Notes: generated from the letters alone by a model not told the origin. A stretch of DNA of 64,000 bases from Nocardioides kongjuensis (GCF_013409625.1 NZ_JACCBF010000001.1:1863001-1927000); one strand, 5' to 3'; positions 8,000-16,792 are shown, counted from the first letter of the stretch. Program-made: numbers and translations.

Positions 8000-9205
8000 T
8001 CACAGCAGGCTGGCCCGGCGTACGGCGGCACTGCCGAAGCGGTCGACGGCGCGGTCGACGGCGCGGTCGGCGTCGGGCCACCCGGGGTCGCGCTCACCGA
8101 GGGCCAGCTGGCGGCTGTCGGCCGGGCGCAGGCGGCGCAGGCCCTCGACCCGGACACCGACCAGGCGGACCGCAGGCGGGCGTGGGCCGCGGGCGTCGAG
8201 GAGGCCGTCGAGGAGGGGCACCGCGACGGCGTACACCTCCTGGGTGACGTCGGTCGGCTCGCGCAGGGTGCGGGAGCGCTGGACGGTGGTGAAGTCGGCG
8301 AAGCGGACCGTGACGGTGACCGTGCGGCCGGTGCGGCCGGCGCCGCGGACCCGGGCGGCGACCCGGGCCGTCAGCCGGAGCAGCTCACGGTGCAGCTGCG
8401 CCCGATCGCGTACGTCGACCGCCAGGGTGTGCTGCGATCCCATGCTGCCCTCGGGCTCGCCCTCCCCGAACCCGAAGACACCGGCACCACCGGGCACCAG
8501 CTCGGTGCGGTCGCTCCCCCACACCAGTGCGTGCAGGTGGCCACCGAGGTGGTGGCCCAGCATCCGCCGCAGCAGGTCGACCTCGATGGCGGCGACGTCG
8601 CCGACGGTGACCAGGCCGAGGCGGTGGAGCCGTTGGCGGGTGGCCTCGCCGACGCCGTAGAGGACTCCGACGTCGAGCGGGTGGACCTCGGCCACGAAGC
8701 GGTCGGGCGGGATCACCCGGACGCCGTCGGGCTTGGCCTGCCGGCTGGCGAGCTTGGCGACCGAGATGGAGGCGGCGATGCCGACCGAGCAGGTGATGCC
8801 GTGCTCGGCGCGGATCCGCGAGCGCAGCCGCTCGGCGATGACCTCGGGCGGCCCGAACAGCCGGACCGCGCCGCGCACGTCGAGGAAGGCCTCGTCGAGC
8901 GAGGTGACCTCGACCAGTGGGGTGACGGTGCGGAAGGTCTCCATGATCGCCTTCGAGACCGGCGTGAGCAGACCGAAGTCGGGCGGCATCGTGACGGCGT
9001 CGGGGCACAGGCGTGCGGCCTCGGCGCCGGACATCCCGGAGCGGATGCCGAAGCGGCGCGCGGGGTAGTTGGCGGACAGCACGACCCCGCGGTGCCCGCC
9101 GCCCACCACGACCGGGACGTGGTGGAGCTCGGGGCGGTCGCGGATCATCACGGACGCGTAGAACGCGTCCATGTCGACGTGCAGGATCGGGCAGGTGACG
9201 CTCAC
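8000..9205 (-). CDS. dinB: DNA polymerase IV (Y-family)
   Basis: Translesion DNA polymerase of 401 aa. The palm has both catalytic motifs: HVDMDAFYASV (about residues 9-19) and EVTSLDEAFLDVRG (about 107-120); the steric gate region, the thumb helix-hairpin-helix segment (YGVGEATRQRLHRLGLVTVGDVA) and the little finger are complete. No clear beta-clamp motif stands out at the very C-terminus. It follows the methyltransferase gene after 39 nt on the same strand and so probably lies in the transcript controlled by the SOS box at 10491-10508. Confidence 0.96.
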   Translation of the reverse strand: MSVTCPILHVDMDAFYASVMIRDRPELHHVPVVVGGGHRGVVLSANYPARRFGIRSGMSGAEAARLCPDAVTMPPDFGLLTPVSKAIMETFRTVTPLVEVTSLDEAFLDVRGAVRLFGPPEVIAERLRSRIRAEHGITCSVGIAASISVAKLASRQAKPDGVRVIPPDRFVAEVHPLDVGVLYGVGEATRQRLHRLGLVTVGDVAAIEVDLLRRMLGHHLGGHLHALVWGSDRTELVPGGAGVFGFGEGEPEGSMGSQHTLAVDVRDRAQLHRELLRLTARVAARVRGAGRTGRTVTVTVRFADFTTVQRSRTLREPTDVTQEVYAVAVPLLDGLLDARGPRPPAVRLVGVRVEGLRRLRPADSRQLALGERDPGWPDADRAVDRAVDRFGSAAVRRASLL

Positions 9206-9244
9206 GACCCGCCCCCGGGCCGCGGGGGTCGGGTCCGCCGGGCG

Positions 9245-9961
9245 TCAGGAGGCGGAGTGCGCCAGGACGTGGAGCTGGGTGGCCAGCGGGAGGTACTCCG
9301 GGCGCTGGGCGACCGCACGCTCGAGGTCGACGAGGGCCGCGGCGGCACCGGGCTCCTGGTCGACCAGGGCCGCGGGCACCAGGTCGGCGAAGACCCGCAC
9401 GGCGTGGACCGAGACCGCGCCGAAGCCGTGGTCGGCGAGCAGGTCGCGGACCTCGTCGACGGTGAATCGGCGACCGGTGCGGGTGTCGACGGGCTGCTGG
9501 TCGTCGAGCAGCTCGCGGGCCTGCTGGAAGTGGCCCGCCATGGCCCGGGTGATGACGGCGGCATGGCGCTGGCCGACGACGAGGCTGAGCAGGCCGTCCG
9601 GCCGGAGCACCTCGGCGATCCGCTCCAGCGCGAGGGACGGGTCGACCACCTCGAGCACGCCGTGGCACAGCACGACGTCGGCGCTGCCGGCGCCGACGAC
9701 CTCGACGAGGTCGGCGACGTCGCCCTGCAGCCCGGAGACCTCGAGGTCGACCTCCCGCGCCCGGCGGGCCAGCGCCGCCAGGGCGTCGGGGCTGGGGTCG
9801 ACCACACGCACCCGGTGGCCCGACTCCGCGAGCCGGACGGCGAAGCCGCCGGTGCCGCCACCGAGGTCCACCACGTCGCGGGGTCCACCCGCGAGCGCGG
9901 ACTCGAGGGCGTCCCACACGACCGCGGTGCGGACCGATCCACGCTGCTCGCGAGAGGCCAT
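9245..9961 (-). CDS. Class I SAM-dependent methyltransferase
   Basis: 238-aa methyltransferase. Motif I is VVDLGGGTGGFAVRLA (about residues 30-45), the acidic end of beta-2 is VRVVDPSPDA, and motif IV is VVLCHGVLEVV; the domain resembles UbiE/SmtA-type enzymes. The substrate cannot be read. ATG 9961 is chosen over ATG 9982 because a TAGTGT box ends exactly 7 nt upstream of it, giving a leaderless start. It lies between the HEPN gene and dinB. Confidence 0.85.
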   Translation of the reverse strand: MASREQRGSVRTAVVWDALESALAGGPRDVVDLGGGTGGFAVRLAESGHRVRVVDPSPDALAALARRAREVDLEVSGLQGDVADLVEVVGAGSADVVLCHGVLEVVDPSLALERIAEVLRPDGLLSLVVGQRHAAVITRAMAGHFQQARELLDDQQPVDTRTGRRFTVDEVRDLLADHGFGAVSVHAVRVFADLVPAALVDQEPGAAAALVDLERAVAQRPEYLPLATQLHVLAHSAS

Positions 9962-9968
9962 GGCCCGA

Positions 9969-9974
9969 ACACTA
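9969..9974 (-). promoter_or_regulatory. Leaderless -10 box of the methyltransferase
   Basis: TAGTGT on the minus strand, separated from ATG 9961 by 7 nt. It gives the methyltransferase-dinB pair a promoter of its own in addition to any SOS read-through. Confidence 0.55.
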
Positions 9975-10009
9975 GTGGTCACCTCCCGGCGGCTCGGCCA
10001 GGCACTCCG

Positions 10010-10468
10010 TCAGCCGACGGCCAGGCCGGCGAGCTGCTCGCCGAGCGGGACGTGCGGGGTGAGGCCGAGCGACTGCTCGACGAGGGCGAGGAAGCGGTCC
10101 GCGTCGCGGACCAGGTCGTCGGCCTCGCGCTCGGTGGCGGCGCGGGTCGAGCCGGCCTCGGCCGCAGCGCGCTTGGCGGCGCCGGCCGCGAAGAAGGAGG
10201 CCCACTCAGCCAGCTCGGGTGCGACCTCGGCCAGCAGCACCCACGCGTTGCGCTGGGCGCGTCGGCGACCGGCCTCCGGTCGGGCCCGGGCGGCCAGCAG
10301 CGCGGCGGCGGCCCGAAGCGCGGCCACGTGGGCGCAGGCGTAGCGGGTGGCCACGTCACGGGCGGCGACCGCCTCGCTCAGCGATTCTGCCGACCGGATC
10401 AGGTAGTTGTGGGTGGTCGCCGGCAGCGTGTGCGGGCTGACCGTGAGAGGGGCGAACTGCTGGGCCAC
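10010..10468 (-). CDS. SAV_6107-type HEPN domain protein
   Basis: All-alpha 152-aa protein resembling the actinobacterial SAV_6107 HEPN family. Helix 2 carries DVATRYACAHVAALRAAAALL; the final part has a predicted amphipathic helix (DDLVRDADRFLALVEQSLGL). R42 and H47 form an R-x4-H pattern like that of HEPN ribonucleases, though it lies in the early helix usual for substrate-binding HEPN proteins, so nuclease activity is only a possibility. The GTG start has GGAGGAG 7 nt upstream. A perfect LexA box lies 22 nt before the start, implying DNA-damage induction. Confidence 0.85.
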   Translation of the reverse strand: MAQQFAPLTVSPHTLPATTHNYLIRSAESLSEAVAARDVATRYACAHVAALRAAAALLAARARPEAGRRRAQRNAWVLLAEVAPELAEWASFFAAGAAKRAAAEAGSTRAATEREADDLVRDADRFLALVEQSLGLTPHVPLGEQLAGLAVG

Positions 10469-10490
10469 GGCGTCTTCTCCTCCGGATCTG

Positions 10491-10508
10491 TTCGAACAGG
10501 TGTTCGAA
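10491..10508. promoter_or_regulatory. LexA (SOS) box upstream of the HEPN gene
   Basis: TTCGAAC-aggt-GTTCGAA is an 18-bp perfect inverted repeat that contains the actinobacterial/Gram-positive SOS consensus CGAAC-N4-GTTCG. It ends 22 nt upstream of the HEPN start on the minus strand, the first gene of HEPN-methyltransferase-dinB. The neighbour at 10542 points away (its stop faces the box), so the box serves only this operon. Confidence 0.9.
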
Positions 10509-10541
10509 TGATCCGAAGGTACACCGGGGGTCCGACACAGC

Positions 10542-11030
10542 TCAAGAGGAAGCGCGGCGCACGTACTCCCGGCTCTGGGGGTGCCACAGGAAGACCAGGG
10601 TCACGGCGCTGATCACGGCTGCGGCGATCGCCATGCCGTCGACCATCGTCGGCGGGTCGGTGCGCACGGTCCCGACCGCGACCACGATCACGCCGGCGAC
10701 GATCGCGGCCAGGGAGTGCCGAGCCCAGTTGTAGCCGACCCGGAACAGCGCGATCAGCGTGAGCGACAAGACCGCGGTGACGCCGTACAGGACCAGGATC
10801 ACGGGGACGAACTCGACCGGCCGGACCGTGCTGTCCCCCACCTGCATCGGCGACCAGACGCTGCCGAGGTCCTCGCGCTGGGTGACGACGAGCACGCAGA
10901 CCAGCAGGCCGGCCGCGACCAGGGACCACAGCAGCCAGCACGCGATCACGACCGCGGGCGGCCGGGGCGTGACCTCGTCCGGCTGCGCGGCCTCCTGAGC
11001 GGCCTGCTGCTCGGCGTCGGTCTCGGGCAT
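10542..11030 (-). CDS. Four-helix membrane protein of unknown function
   Basis: 162-aa protein with an acidic, Ala/Gln-rich cytoplasmic N-terminus (about residues 1-28) and four membrane helices (about 30-50, 75-95, 105-122 and 128-146). No catalytic motif is seen and I do not recognise a named family. ATG 11030 is chosen for its GGAGGAACC Shine-Dalgarno; the open frame further upstream overlaps the divergent YbaK gene. It diverges from that gene with a 46-bp gap. Confidence 0.75.
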   Translation of the reverse strand: MPETDAEQQAAQEAAQPDEVTPRPPAVVIACWLLWSLVAAGLLVCVLVVTQREDLGSVWSPMQVGDSTVRPVEFVPVILVLYGVTAVLSLTLIALFRVGYNWARHSLAAIVAGVIVVAVGTVRTDPPTMVDGMAIAAAVISAVTLVFLWHPQSREYVRRASS

Positions 11031-11063
11031 GGTTCCTCCAGTCCGTGGTGGGGTCGTGCTCGG

Positions 11064-11069
11064 TAGGGT
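11064..11069 (+). promoter_or_regulatory. Leaderless -10 box of the YbaK gene
   Basis: TAGGGT 7 nt before ATG 11077. No Shine-Dalgarno precedes that ATG, so a leaderless mRNA is expected. Confidence 0.6.
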
Positions 11070-11076
11070 CACCCCC

Positions 11077-11556
11077 ATGTCGGCCGAGCATCCCTCGATC
11101 ACCCGGTTCCGCGACGAGCACCAGCGCCGGGGCGGAACCGGCGAGATCGTCATTCTGCCCGACTCGGTCCACACGGCCGCACTGGCCGCCGAGGCCCTGG
11201 GCTGCGAGGTGGGGGCGATCGCCAACAGTCTCCTCTTCGACGCCGAAGGTACGCCGCTGCTCATCCTGACCTCCGGCGCGCACCGGGTCGACACCGCGCT
11301 CGTGCAGACCACGATCGGCGGACCGACGCTGCGCCGCGCCGAGCCGGAGTTCGTCCGCGAGCACACCGGCCAGGTGATCGGCGGGGTCTCCCCCATCGGC
11401 CACCCCGCGCCGGTGCGGACCTACCTCGACCCGTGGCTGCAGCGCCACGAGGTGGTCTGGGCGGCGGCCGGGCACCCGGCGGCGGTCTTCTCCACGACCT
11501 ACGACGAGCTGCTCGCGCTGACCGGCGCCGAGCCCCTCGCCGTCGCGAAGGACTGA
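11077..11556 (+). CDS. YbaK/aminoacyl-tRNA deacylase-like protein
   Basis: 159-aa YbaK/EbsC-fold protein (prolyl-tRNA synthetase editing-domain family). The segment ALGCEVGAIANSLLFDAEG (about residues 37-55) and the following TPLLILTSGAHRVDT match the family; GVSPIGHPAPVRTYLDPWL is the conserved later block. Members deacylate mischarged tRNAs such as Cys-tRNA(Pro) in trans, but the specificity here is not readable. It is followed 3 nt later by the FAD oxidoreductase. Confidence 0.88.
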   Translation: MSAEHPSITRFRDEHQRRGGTGEIVILPDSVHTAALAAEALGCEVGAIANSLLFDAEGTPLLILTSGAHRVDTALVQTTIGGPTLRRAEPEFVREHTGQVIGGVSPIGHPAPVRTYLDPWLQRHEVVWAAAGHPAAVFSTTYDELLALTGAEPLAVAKD

Positions 11557-11559
11557 GGC

Positions 11560-12873
11560 GTGCGCATCGTCGTCGTCGGCGGCGGTCTCGGCGGCATGGC
11601 CGCGGCCGCCCGACTGGCCAAGCTGGGCCACGAGGTCGCGCTGCTGGAGGCGTCCGGCCGGCTCGGCGGGGCGCTCGCGCCGGTCGAGCAGGACGGGTAC
11701 CGGTGGGACGCGGGGCCCACGAGCACGCTGCTGCCCGCCGCCCTGCGCGACCTGTTCCGCAAGTCCGGGCGTGCGCTGGAGAAGGAGCTGGAGTCCGACC
11801 TCGAGCCGCTGCCGGTGCTGCGCGAGCACCGGTTCGCCGATCGGACCTCGGTGCTGCTGCCCGGCGGCTCCCGGGCCGGCCAGATCGCGGCGTTCGACGC
11901 GCTCGGCCCCGGCCTCGGCGAGACGTGGGCCACCCACGTCGACGTCTACGGACCGGTGTGGGACGTGCTGCGCCGCCACTACGTCGAGGTCCCCTGGGAC
12001 CCGCGCACCAAGGGCGCGGTCCCCAAGGAGCTGGACTCGATGTTCAACATCCGCGAGACGCTCCACAAGCGGCTGCGGCACGCGTTCCGCGACGAGCGGC
12101 TGGCCCTGGTCGCCGGGCACCCCGCGGTCGCCGAGGGGCACGACCTGCGCAACGTGCCGTCCTGGGTGGGCGTCACCGCCTACCTCGAGCAGTGCTTCGG
12201 CGGCTGGCAGGTGCCGGGCGGGATGGGGCGGGTCGTCGAGCTGCTGACCGCGCGCCTGGAGACCCGCGGCGTGCGGGTGCGCACCGGGCTCGAGGTCGAG
12301 GACCTGGTCCTGCGGGAGGGCCGCGCGGTCGCCGTGCGCACGGCGGTGGGTGACGCCGACGCCGACGCCGTCGTGGTCGCGATCGACCCGCGCCGGCTGC
12401 CCGTCCTGGCTCCGCACGTCGAGCGCACCATGCCCGCGATCCCGCCGGTCGTGTCGCACGTCGGGCTGGCCGGCGACGTACCCGACCTCCCGCACGAGCT
12501 GGTCATCCACGAGGAGCCGCTCCTGACCGTGCGTCCGGGCGGCAGCGCACCCGAGGGCGGCGCCGCGTGGACGATCCACGGCCGCGGCAAGATCGCCGAG
12601 GACCTCCTCGACGCCCTCGCGCGCCACAGGCTCGACGTCCGCGAGAACGTCGTGACCCGGGTCGACCTGTCGCCGCGCGACCAGGTGGAGCAGTGGCGCG
12701 GCTCGCCGATGGGCGTGCTGTGGCAGGGCCGCGGCACGGTCCGGCGCCGGATCGGTCCGGGCACCCCCGTCCCCGGTGTGTACGCCGCCGGCGCCCACAC
12801 CGCTCCGGGCGCGGGCGTGCCGTTCGTGACCCAGTCGGCCGCGCTGGTCGCGCAGCTGATCGGCCCGGCCTGA
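11560..12873 (+). CDS. Phytoene-desaturase-like FAD-dependent oxidoreductase
   Basis: 437-aa flavoprotein. It starts directly with the Rossmann FAD motif IVVVGGGLGGMAAAARLAKLG (residues 3-23), continues EVALLEASGRLGGAL, and ends with the second FAD contact VYAAGAHTAPGAGVPFVTQSA. This is the CrtI/amine-oxidase arrangement used on carotenoid and other polyisoprenoid substrates. A polyprenyl synthase gene lies 1 kb downstream across metF, which suggests an isoprenoid substrate, but that is inference. The GTG start is 3 nt after the YbaK stop. Confidence 0.85.
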   Translation: MRIVVVGGGLGGMAAAARLAKLGHEVALLEASGRLGGALAPVEQDGYRWDAGPTSTLLPAALRDLFRKSGRALEKELESDLEPLPVLREHRFADRTSVLLPGGSRAGQIAAFDALGPGLGETWATHVDVYGPVWDVLRRHYVEVPWDPRTKGAVPKELDSMFNIRETLHKRLRHAFRDERLALVAGHPAVAEGHDLRNVPSWVGVTAYLEQCFGGWQVPGGMGRVVELLTARLETRGVRVRTGLEVEDLVLREGRAVAVRTAVGDADADAVVVAIDPRRLPVLAPHVERTMPAIPPVVSHVGLAGDVPDLPHELVIHEEPLLTVRPGGSAPEGGAAWTIHGRGKIAEDLLDALARHRLDVRENVVTRVDLSPRDQVEQWRGSPMGVLWQGRGTVRRRIGPGTPVPGVYAAGAHTAPGAGVPFVTQSAALVAQLIGPA

Positions 12874-12888
12874 CCCGAGCGGCCGGCG

Positions 12889-13779
12889 TCAGACCGTGAT
12901 CTGCAGCGCCTCGAAGATCTCGAGCGTCGCCTTGGACCGGTTCAGCGTGTAGAAGTGCAGGCCGGGCGCACCGCCGGCGAGCAGCTCGTCGCACAGCTCC
13001 GCGGCGATCCGGATGCCCTCGGCGCGCACGGCGGCCGGGTCGCCGTCGTACGCACTGATCCGCTCGACGACGTCCTCCGGGACGCTGGTGCCGATCAGCT
13101 CGCCCTGGCGGCGGATGGCGGCCAGGTTCAGGATCGGCATGATGCCCGGCAGGATCGGGATGTCGACGCCGCGGGCACGGACCCGCTCGACCAGGTCGAA
13201 GTAGTCGGACGCCCGGAAGAACATCTGGGTGACCGCGAACTCGGCGCCGGCCCTCGCCTTGGCGACGAGCACGTCGGCGTCGGCGTCGAGCGACTCCGCG
13301 GAGGGGTGACCCTCGGGGAAGGCGGCGATGCCGATCCGGAAGTCGCCGCGGGAACGGGCCAGCTCGACCAGCTCGACGGCGTAGTTGAGGCCGCCCTCGG
13401 TCGGGGTCCAGTCGGCGCGCGGACCCTCGTGCGGGTCGCCGCGCAGCGCCATGACGTGGCTCACGCCCTCGGCGACATAGGAGTCGAGGATGCCCTCGAG
13501 CTCGGCCCGGGTGTGGCCGACGCAGGTCAGGTGGGCCATCGGGACCAGGGAGGTCTCACGGGCGATCCGCCCGGTGATCGCGACCGTCTTGTCGCGCGTG
13601 CTGCCACCGGCGCCGTACGTCACGGACACGAAGGTCGGGCGGTAGGGCTCGAGCGCCCGGATCGCGTCCCACAGCTGCGCCTCACCCGCCTCGTCCTTGG
13701 GAGGGAAGAACTCGAAGGAGAACGAATGGCCGCCCTCACGGATGATCTCGCCGAGGGAGCGCCCAGCACCGGTGGTCAT
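12889..13779 (-). CDS. metF: Methylenetetrahydrofolate reductase
   Basis: Flavoenzyme (296 aa) reducing 5,10-methylene-THF to 5-methyl-THF for methionine synthesis. The FSFEFFPPKDEAGE start (residues 19-32) includes the catalytic Glu, FVSVTYGAGGSTRDKT is the folate/FAD loop, and HVMALRGDPHEGP, QMFFRASDYFDLVERVRA and PILPGIMPILN follow. ATG 13779 is chosen because TACACT lies 7 nt upstream; the upstream open extension runs into the divergent polyprenyl synthase gene. It is monocistronic and convergent with the FAD oxidoreductase. Confidence 0.96.
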   Translation of the reverse strand: MTTGAGRSLGEIIREGGHSFSFEFFPPKDEAGEAQLWDAIRALEPYRPTFVSVTYGAGGSTRDKTVAITGRIARETSLVPMAHLTCVGHTRAELEGILDSYVAEGVSHVMALRGDPHEGPRADWTPTEGGLNYAVELVELARSRGDFRIGIAAFPEGHPSAESLDADADVLVAKARAGAEFAVTQMFFRASDYFDLVERVRARGVDIPILPGIMPILNLAAIRRQGELIGTSVPEDVVERISAYDGDPAAVRAEGIRIAAELCDELLAGGAPGLHFYTLNRSKATLEIFEALQITV

Positions 13780-13786
13780 GTGCCGC

Positions 13787-13792
13787 AGTGTA
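13787..13792 (-). promoter_or_regulatory. Leaderless -10 box of metF
   Basis: TACACT on the minus strand, 7 nt before ATG 13779; no Shine-Dalgarno lies in between. Confidence 0.6.
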
Positions 13793-13842
13793 GGTGGCCG
13801 GAGCGGGCCGGGGTCGGGCATCTCGTCAATCGCAGGTGTCAC

Positions 13843-13848
13843 TAGGCT
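13843..13848 (+). promoter_or_regulatory. Leaderless -10 box of the polyprenyl synthase gene
   Basis: TAGGCT 7 nt before GTG 13856, back to back with the metF box across a 76-bp divergent gap. Confidence 0.6.
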
Positions 13849-13855
13849 CACTCGG

Positions 13856-14944
13856 GTGACACAGCAGGCGTGGGACCCGACCCCCTTCCGGACCGAGGTC
13901 CAGGCCACCCTGGACGCCTTCCTCGCCGACCAGGCCACCCGGCTCGCGCCGCTCGGCGGGGACGCCGCGCGGCTGCTGTCCGAGGCGCGGGTCACCGTGT
14001 CGGGCGGCAAGCGGTTCCGGGCGGCGTTCTGCCACTGGGGGTACGCCGCGCTCGCAGGGGCGCCGGCCGGCGCCGACGCCGAGGCCGTGCGACGGGCCGC
14101 CGCCGCCCTCGAGCTGCTGCACGCGAGCGCGCTGGTCCACGACGACCTGATGGACGCCTCCGACACCCGCCGCGGCCGCTCCGCGACCCACCGCACGTTC
14201 GAGCGGGCGCACCGCGCCGACGGCTGGCGCGGCGACCCCGAGCAGTACGGCGCCGCCGCGGCGATCCTGCTCGGCGACCTGCTGCTGTCGTGGTCCGACG
14301 AGCTGCTGCGCCGCTGCGGCCTGGGCTGGGACCGGGTCGGCCCGGCCCTCGACGTGTTCGACCTGTGCCGCTCCGAGGTGATCGCCGGGCAGTTCCTGGA
14401 CGTCTCGGTCCAGGCCCGCGGCCGCGCCGACGTCGCCCAGGCGATGACGGTGCTGCGCTACAAGTCGGCGAAGTACTCGATCGAGCGCCCGATCCACGTC
14501 GGCGCCGCGCTCGCCGGGGCCGACGCGGCCACCCTCGACCAGCTCAGCGCCTTCGGCCTGCCGCTCGGCGAGGCGTTCCAGCTGCGCGACGACGTGCTCG
14601 GTGTCTTCGGCGACCCGGCCACCACCGGCAAGCCCGCGGGCGACGACCTCGTCGAGGGCAAGCGGACCGTGCTGGTCGCGCTGGCGCTCGACCACGCCTC
14701 CCCCGCCGAGGCCGAGCGCCTCGACGCAGCGCTCGGCACCGCCCTGTCCGACACGGAGATCGCCGAGCTGCGCGCGATCATCGACGGCTGCGGCGCGCGC
14801 GCCGAGGTCGAGTCGATGATCGACGACCTCGCCCGGCAGGCCGTCGAGGCCCTGCACCGCGGCCAGGCCGACGCCGGCTGGGACGCCGAGGCCTGCCGGG
14901 TGCTCGAGCAGCTGGCCGCCGCGGCGACCCGCCGCGCGCACTGA
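13856..14944 (+). CDS. Polyprenyl diphosphate synthase (trans-isoprenyl)
   Basis: 362-aa class I prenyltransferase that condenses IPP onto allylic diphosphates. The first Asp-rich motif is LVHDDLMDASDTRRGR (about residues 96-111), the second is QLRDDVLGVFGDP (about 243-255), and GGKRFRA near residue 46 binds diphosphate. The spacing suits a GGPP synthase-like enzyme, but chain length cannot be fixed by eye. GTG 13856 is supported by the leaderless -10 box; the longer open frame starting at 13697 overlaps metF and is rejected. Confidence 0.92.
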   Translation: MTQQAWDPTPFRTEVQATLDAFLADQATRLAPLGGDAARLLSEARVTVSGGKRFRAAFCHWGYAALAGAPAGADAEAVRRAAAALELLHASALVHDDLMDASDTRRGRSATHRTFERAHRADGWRGDPEQYGAAAAILLGDLLLSWSDELLRRCGLGWDRVGPALDVFDLCRSEVIAGQFLDVSVQARGRADVAQAMTVLRYKSAKYSIERPIHVGAALAGADAATLDQLSAFGLPLGEAFQLRDDVLGVFGDPATTGKPAGDDLVEGKRTVLVALALDHASPAEAERLDAALGTALSDTEIAELRAIIDGCGARAEVESMIDDLARQAVEALHRGQADAGWDAEACRVLEQLAAAATRRAH

Positions 14945-14969
14945 CACCGGTCCGGGCCAGCTGCTCCCT

Positions 14970-16781
14970 GTGAACCCGATCGACCGGCTCCCCGCGTCCC
15001 GCCCTGCCCGGGTGCTCGCCCTGGACGGGCTCCGGGGTGTGGCCGTGCTCGCCGTGGTGGGCTACCACCTGTTCCCGCACCGACTGCCGGGCGGCTTCCT
15101 CGGCGTCGACATGTTCTTCGTCCTGTCGGGCTTCCTCATCACCGCCCACCTGGTGCGCGACGCGGACGCCTCGGGACGCCCGCGCCTCGCGCAGTTCTGG
15201 GTGCGTCGAGCCCGCCGGATCCTGCCTGCACTGCTCGCGGTGCTGCTGGCGGTGACCGCGACCGCCGGGCTGCTCGGCGGCGCCCTGGAGGTGAGGCTGC
15301 GGCAGCAGGTGCTGGCGGCGCTGACGTTCAGCAGCAACTGGTACCAGGCCGGAGTGCCCTCGTCGTACGCCGACCGGTTCGAGGCGCCGGTGCTGCAGCA
15401 CCTGTGGTCCCTGGCCGTCGAGGAGCAGTTCTACCTGCTGTGGCCGCTGCTGCTGTGGCTCCTGCTCACCCTCACCCGGCGCACCGGATCGCAGCGGCGC
15501 GGCCAGGCGGTCGCGCTCCTCGCCGTGCTCAGCGTCGCCGCGATGGCCGCCGGACACGTCGGCGGCGCGTCGCTCAACCGTCTCTACTTCGGCACGGACA
15601 CGCACGGCTTCGCGCTGCTGGTCGGCTCGGCCGCGGCCCTGTGGACGGTCGAGGTGCGGCTGCGGACGGCGGTCGCGGCGGCGACCGGCACCCTGCTCGC
15701 GATCGCGGCGCTGCCCTGGGCCTCCCCGCTCACCTACCTCGGCGGCACGGCGGCCGTCGCGGGCGCCACGGCGCTCGTCGTGCTCCACGTCACGGCCGAC
15801 TCACGGCGCCCCGACTGTGGCCGGTCGCCGGTCGCGATCGCACTGTCCGCTCGGTGGCTGCGCTGGGCCGGGGAGCGCAGCTTCGGCATCTACCTGTGGC
15901 ACTGGCCGGTGATCGTGGTCCTGCTGCAGGTGGCGCCCGGCGTGCCGCTCGCCGTGGCCGCCGTACCGATCACCCTTGCGCTCGCAGCGCTGTCGTGGCG
16001 CCATCTCGAGCAGCCGGTGCAGCGGGTCGGCTACCGGGCGTCGGCCCAACGGGTGGCGGCGCTCGGGCGGCGCAGCGGACTGGTCGGGGTCGCCGTCAGC
16101 ACCGTCGTCGCCGCGCTCGTCTCGGCCTCCGTCACCGCCGGGATCGGCAACTCCCGCGACCACAGTGCCCTGCAGGTGAGCCTCGACTCCGGCCGGGCCG
16201 CGATCGAGGCACACCGCGCGGCACCACCCGCCCCCGCGCCGGCACCCGGGCCGGCGCCGGGACCGGGACCGGCATCGTCGCCCTGGGCCGTGCCCGCGCC
16301 GAACGACGGCCGCGACCTCACCGTCATCGGCGACTCGGTCACCGTCGCCGCGGCGCCGGCGCTCTACGACCTGCTCCCGCAGGCCGACATCCGCGCCCGC
16401 GTGGGGATGCAGATGTGGAGCCTGGAGAAGCGGATCCGCGACCTGCGCAGGGCCGGCACCCTGCGACCGGTGGTCGTGATCGCGCTGGGCACCAACGGCG
16501 ACTTCGCGGCGCACCAGCTCGCCGACGCCATCGGGGCCGCCGGGCCGGGACACCGGTTCGTCCTGGTCACGGCGAGCGGACCGCGATCGTGGATCGGTCC
16601 GGCGAACGCCAAGCTCCGCCACTACGTCCGCACGCACGAGAACGCCCGGATCGCCGACTGGGCCGCCCTTCGCTCCCGGGTCCCGGACTTCGCCGGCGAC
16701 CGCATCCACCCCGGACCGCGGGGTGGAGCCGTGCTCGCCCGGCTGGTGTCCCGGACGGCCGCGTCGTTCTACACGTCCTGA
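14970..16781 (+). CDS. OafA/YrhL-type acyltransferase with SGNH domain
   Basis: 603-aa membrane acyltransferase. Residues 1-385 form a ten-helix acyltransferase-3 domain with the signatures ALDGLRGVAVLAVVGYHL, GGFLGVDMFFVLSGFLIT and HLWSLAVEEQFYLLWPLLLW. After a Pro/Ala-rich linker, residues 445-600 form an SGNH hydrolase-like domain with the nucleophile in VIGDSVTVAAA (Ser about 454), a GTNGD block and the terminal GDRIHPGPRGG (Asp/His). Such proteins O-acylate cell-wall or exported glycans. The target is unknown. It starts 25 nt after the polyprenyl synthase gene. Confidence 0.9.
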   Translation: MNPIDRLPASRPARVLALDGLRGVAVLAVVGYHLFPHRLPGGFLGVDMFFVLSGFLITAHLVRDADASGRPRLAQFWVRRARRILPALLAVLLAVTATAGLLGGALEVRLRQQVLAALTFSSNWYQAGVPSSYADRFEAPVLQHLWSLAVEEQFYLLWPLLLWLLLTLTRRTGSQRRGQAVALLAVLSVAAMAAGHVGGASLNRLYFGTDTHGFALLVGSAAALWTVEVRLRTAVAAATGTLLAIAALPWASPLTYLGGTAAVAGATALVVLHVTADSRRPDCGRSPVAIALSARWLRWAGERSFGIYLWHWPVIVVLLQVAPGVPLAVAAVPITLALAALSWRHLEQPVQRVGYRASAQRVAALGRRSGLVGVAVSTVVAALVSASVTAGIGNSRDHSALQVSLDSGRAAIEAHRAAPPAPAPAPGPAPGPGPASSPWAVPAPNDGRDLTVIGDSVTVAAAPALYDLLPQADIRARVGMQMWSLEKRIRDLRRAGTLRPVVVIALGTNGDFAAHQLADAIGAAGPGHRFVLVTASGPRSWIGPANAKLRHYVRTHENARIADWAALRSRVPDFAGDRIHPGPRGGAVLARLVSRTAASFYTS

Positions 16782-16792
16782 CCGGTCCGGGC

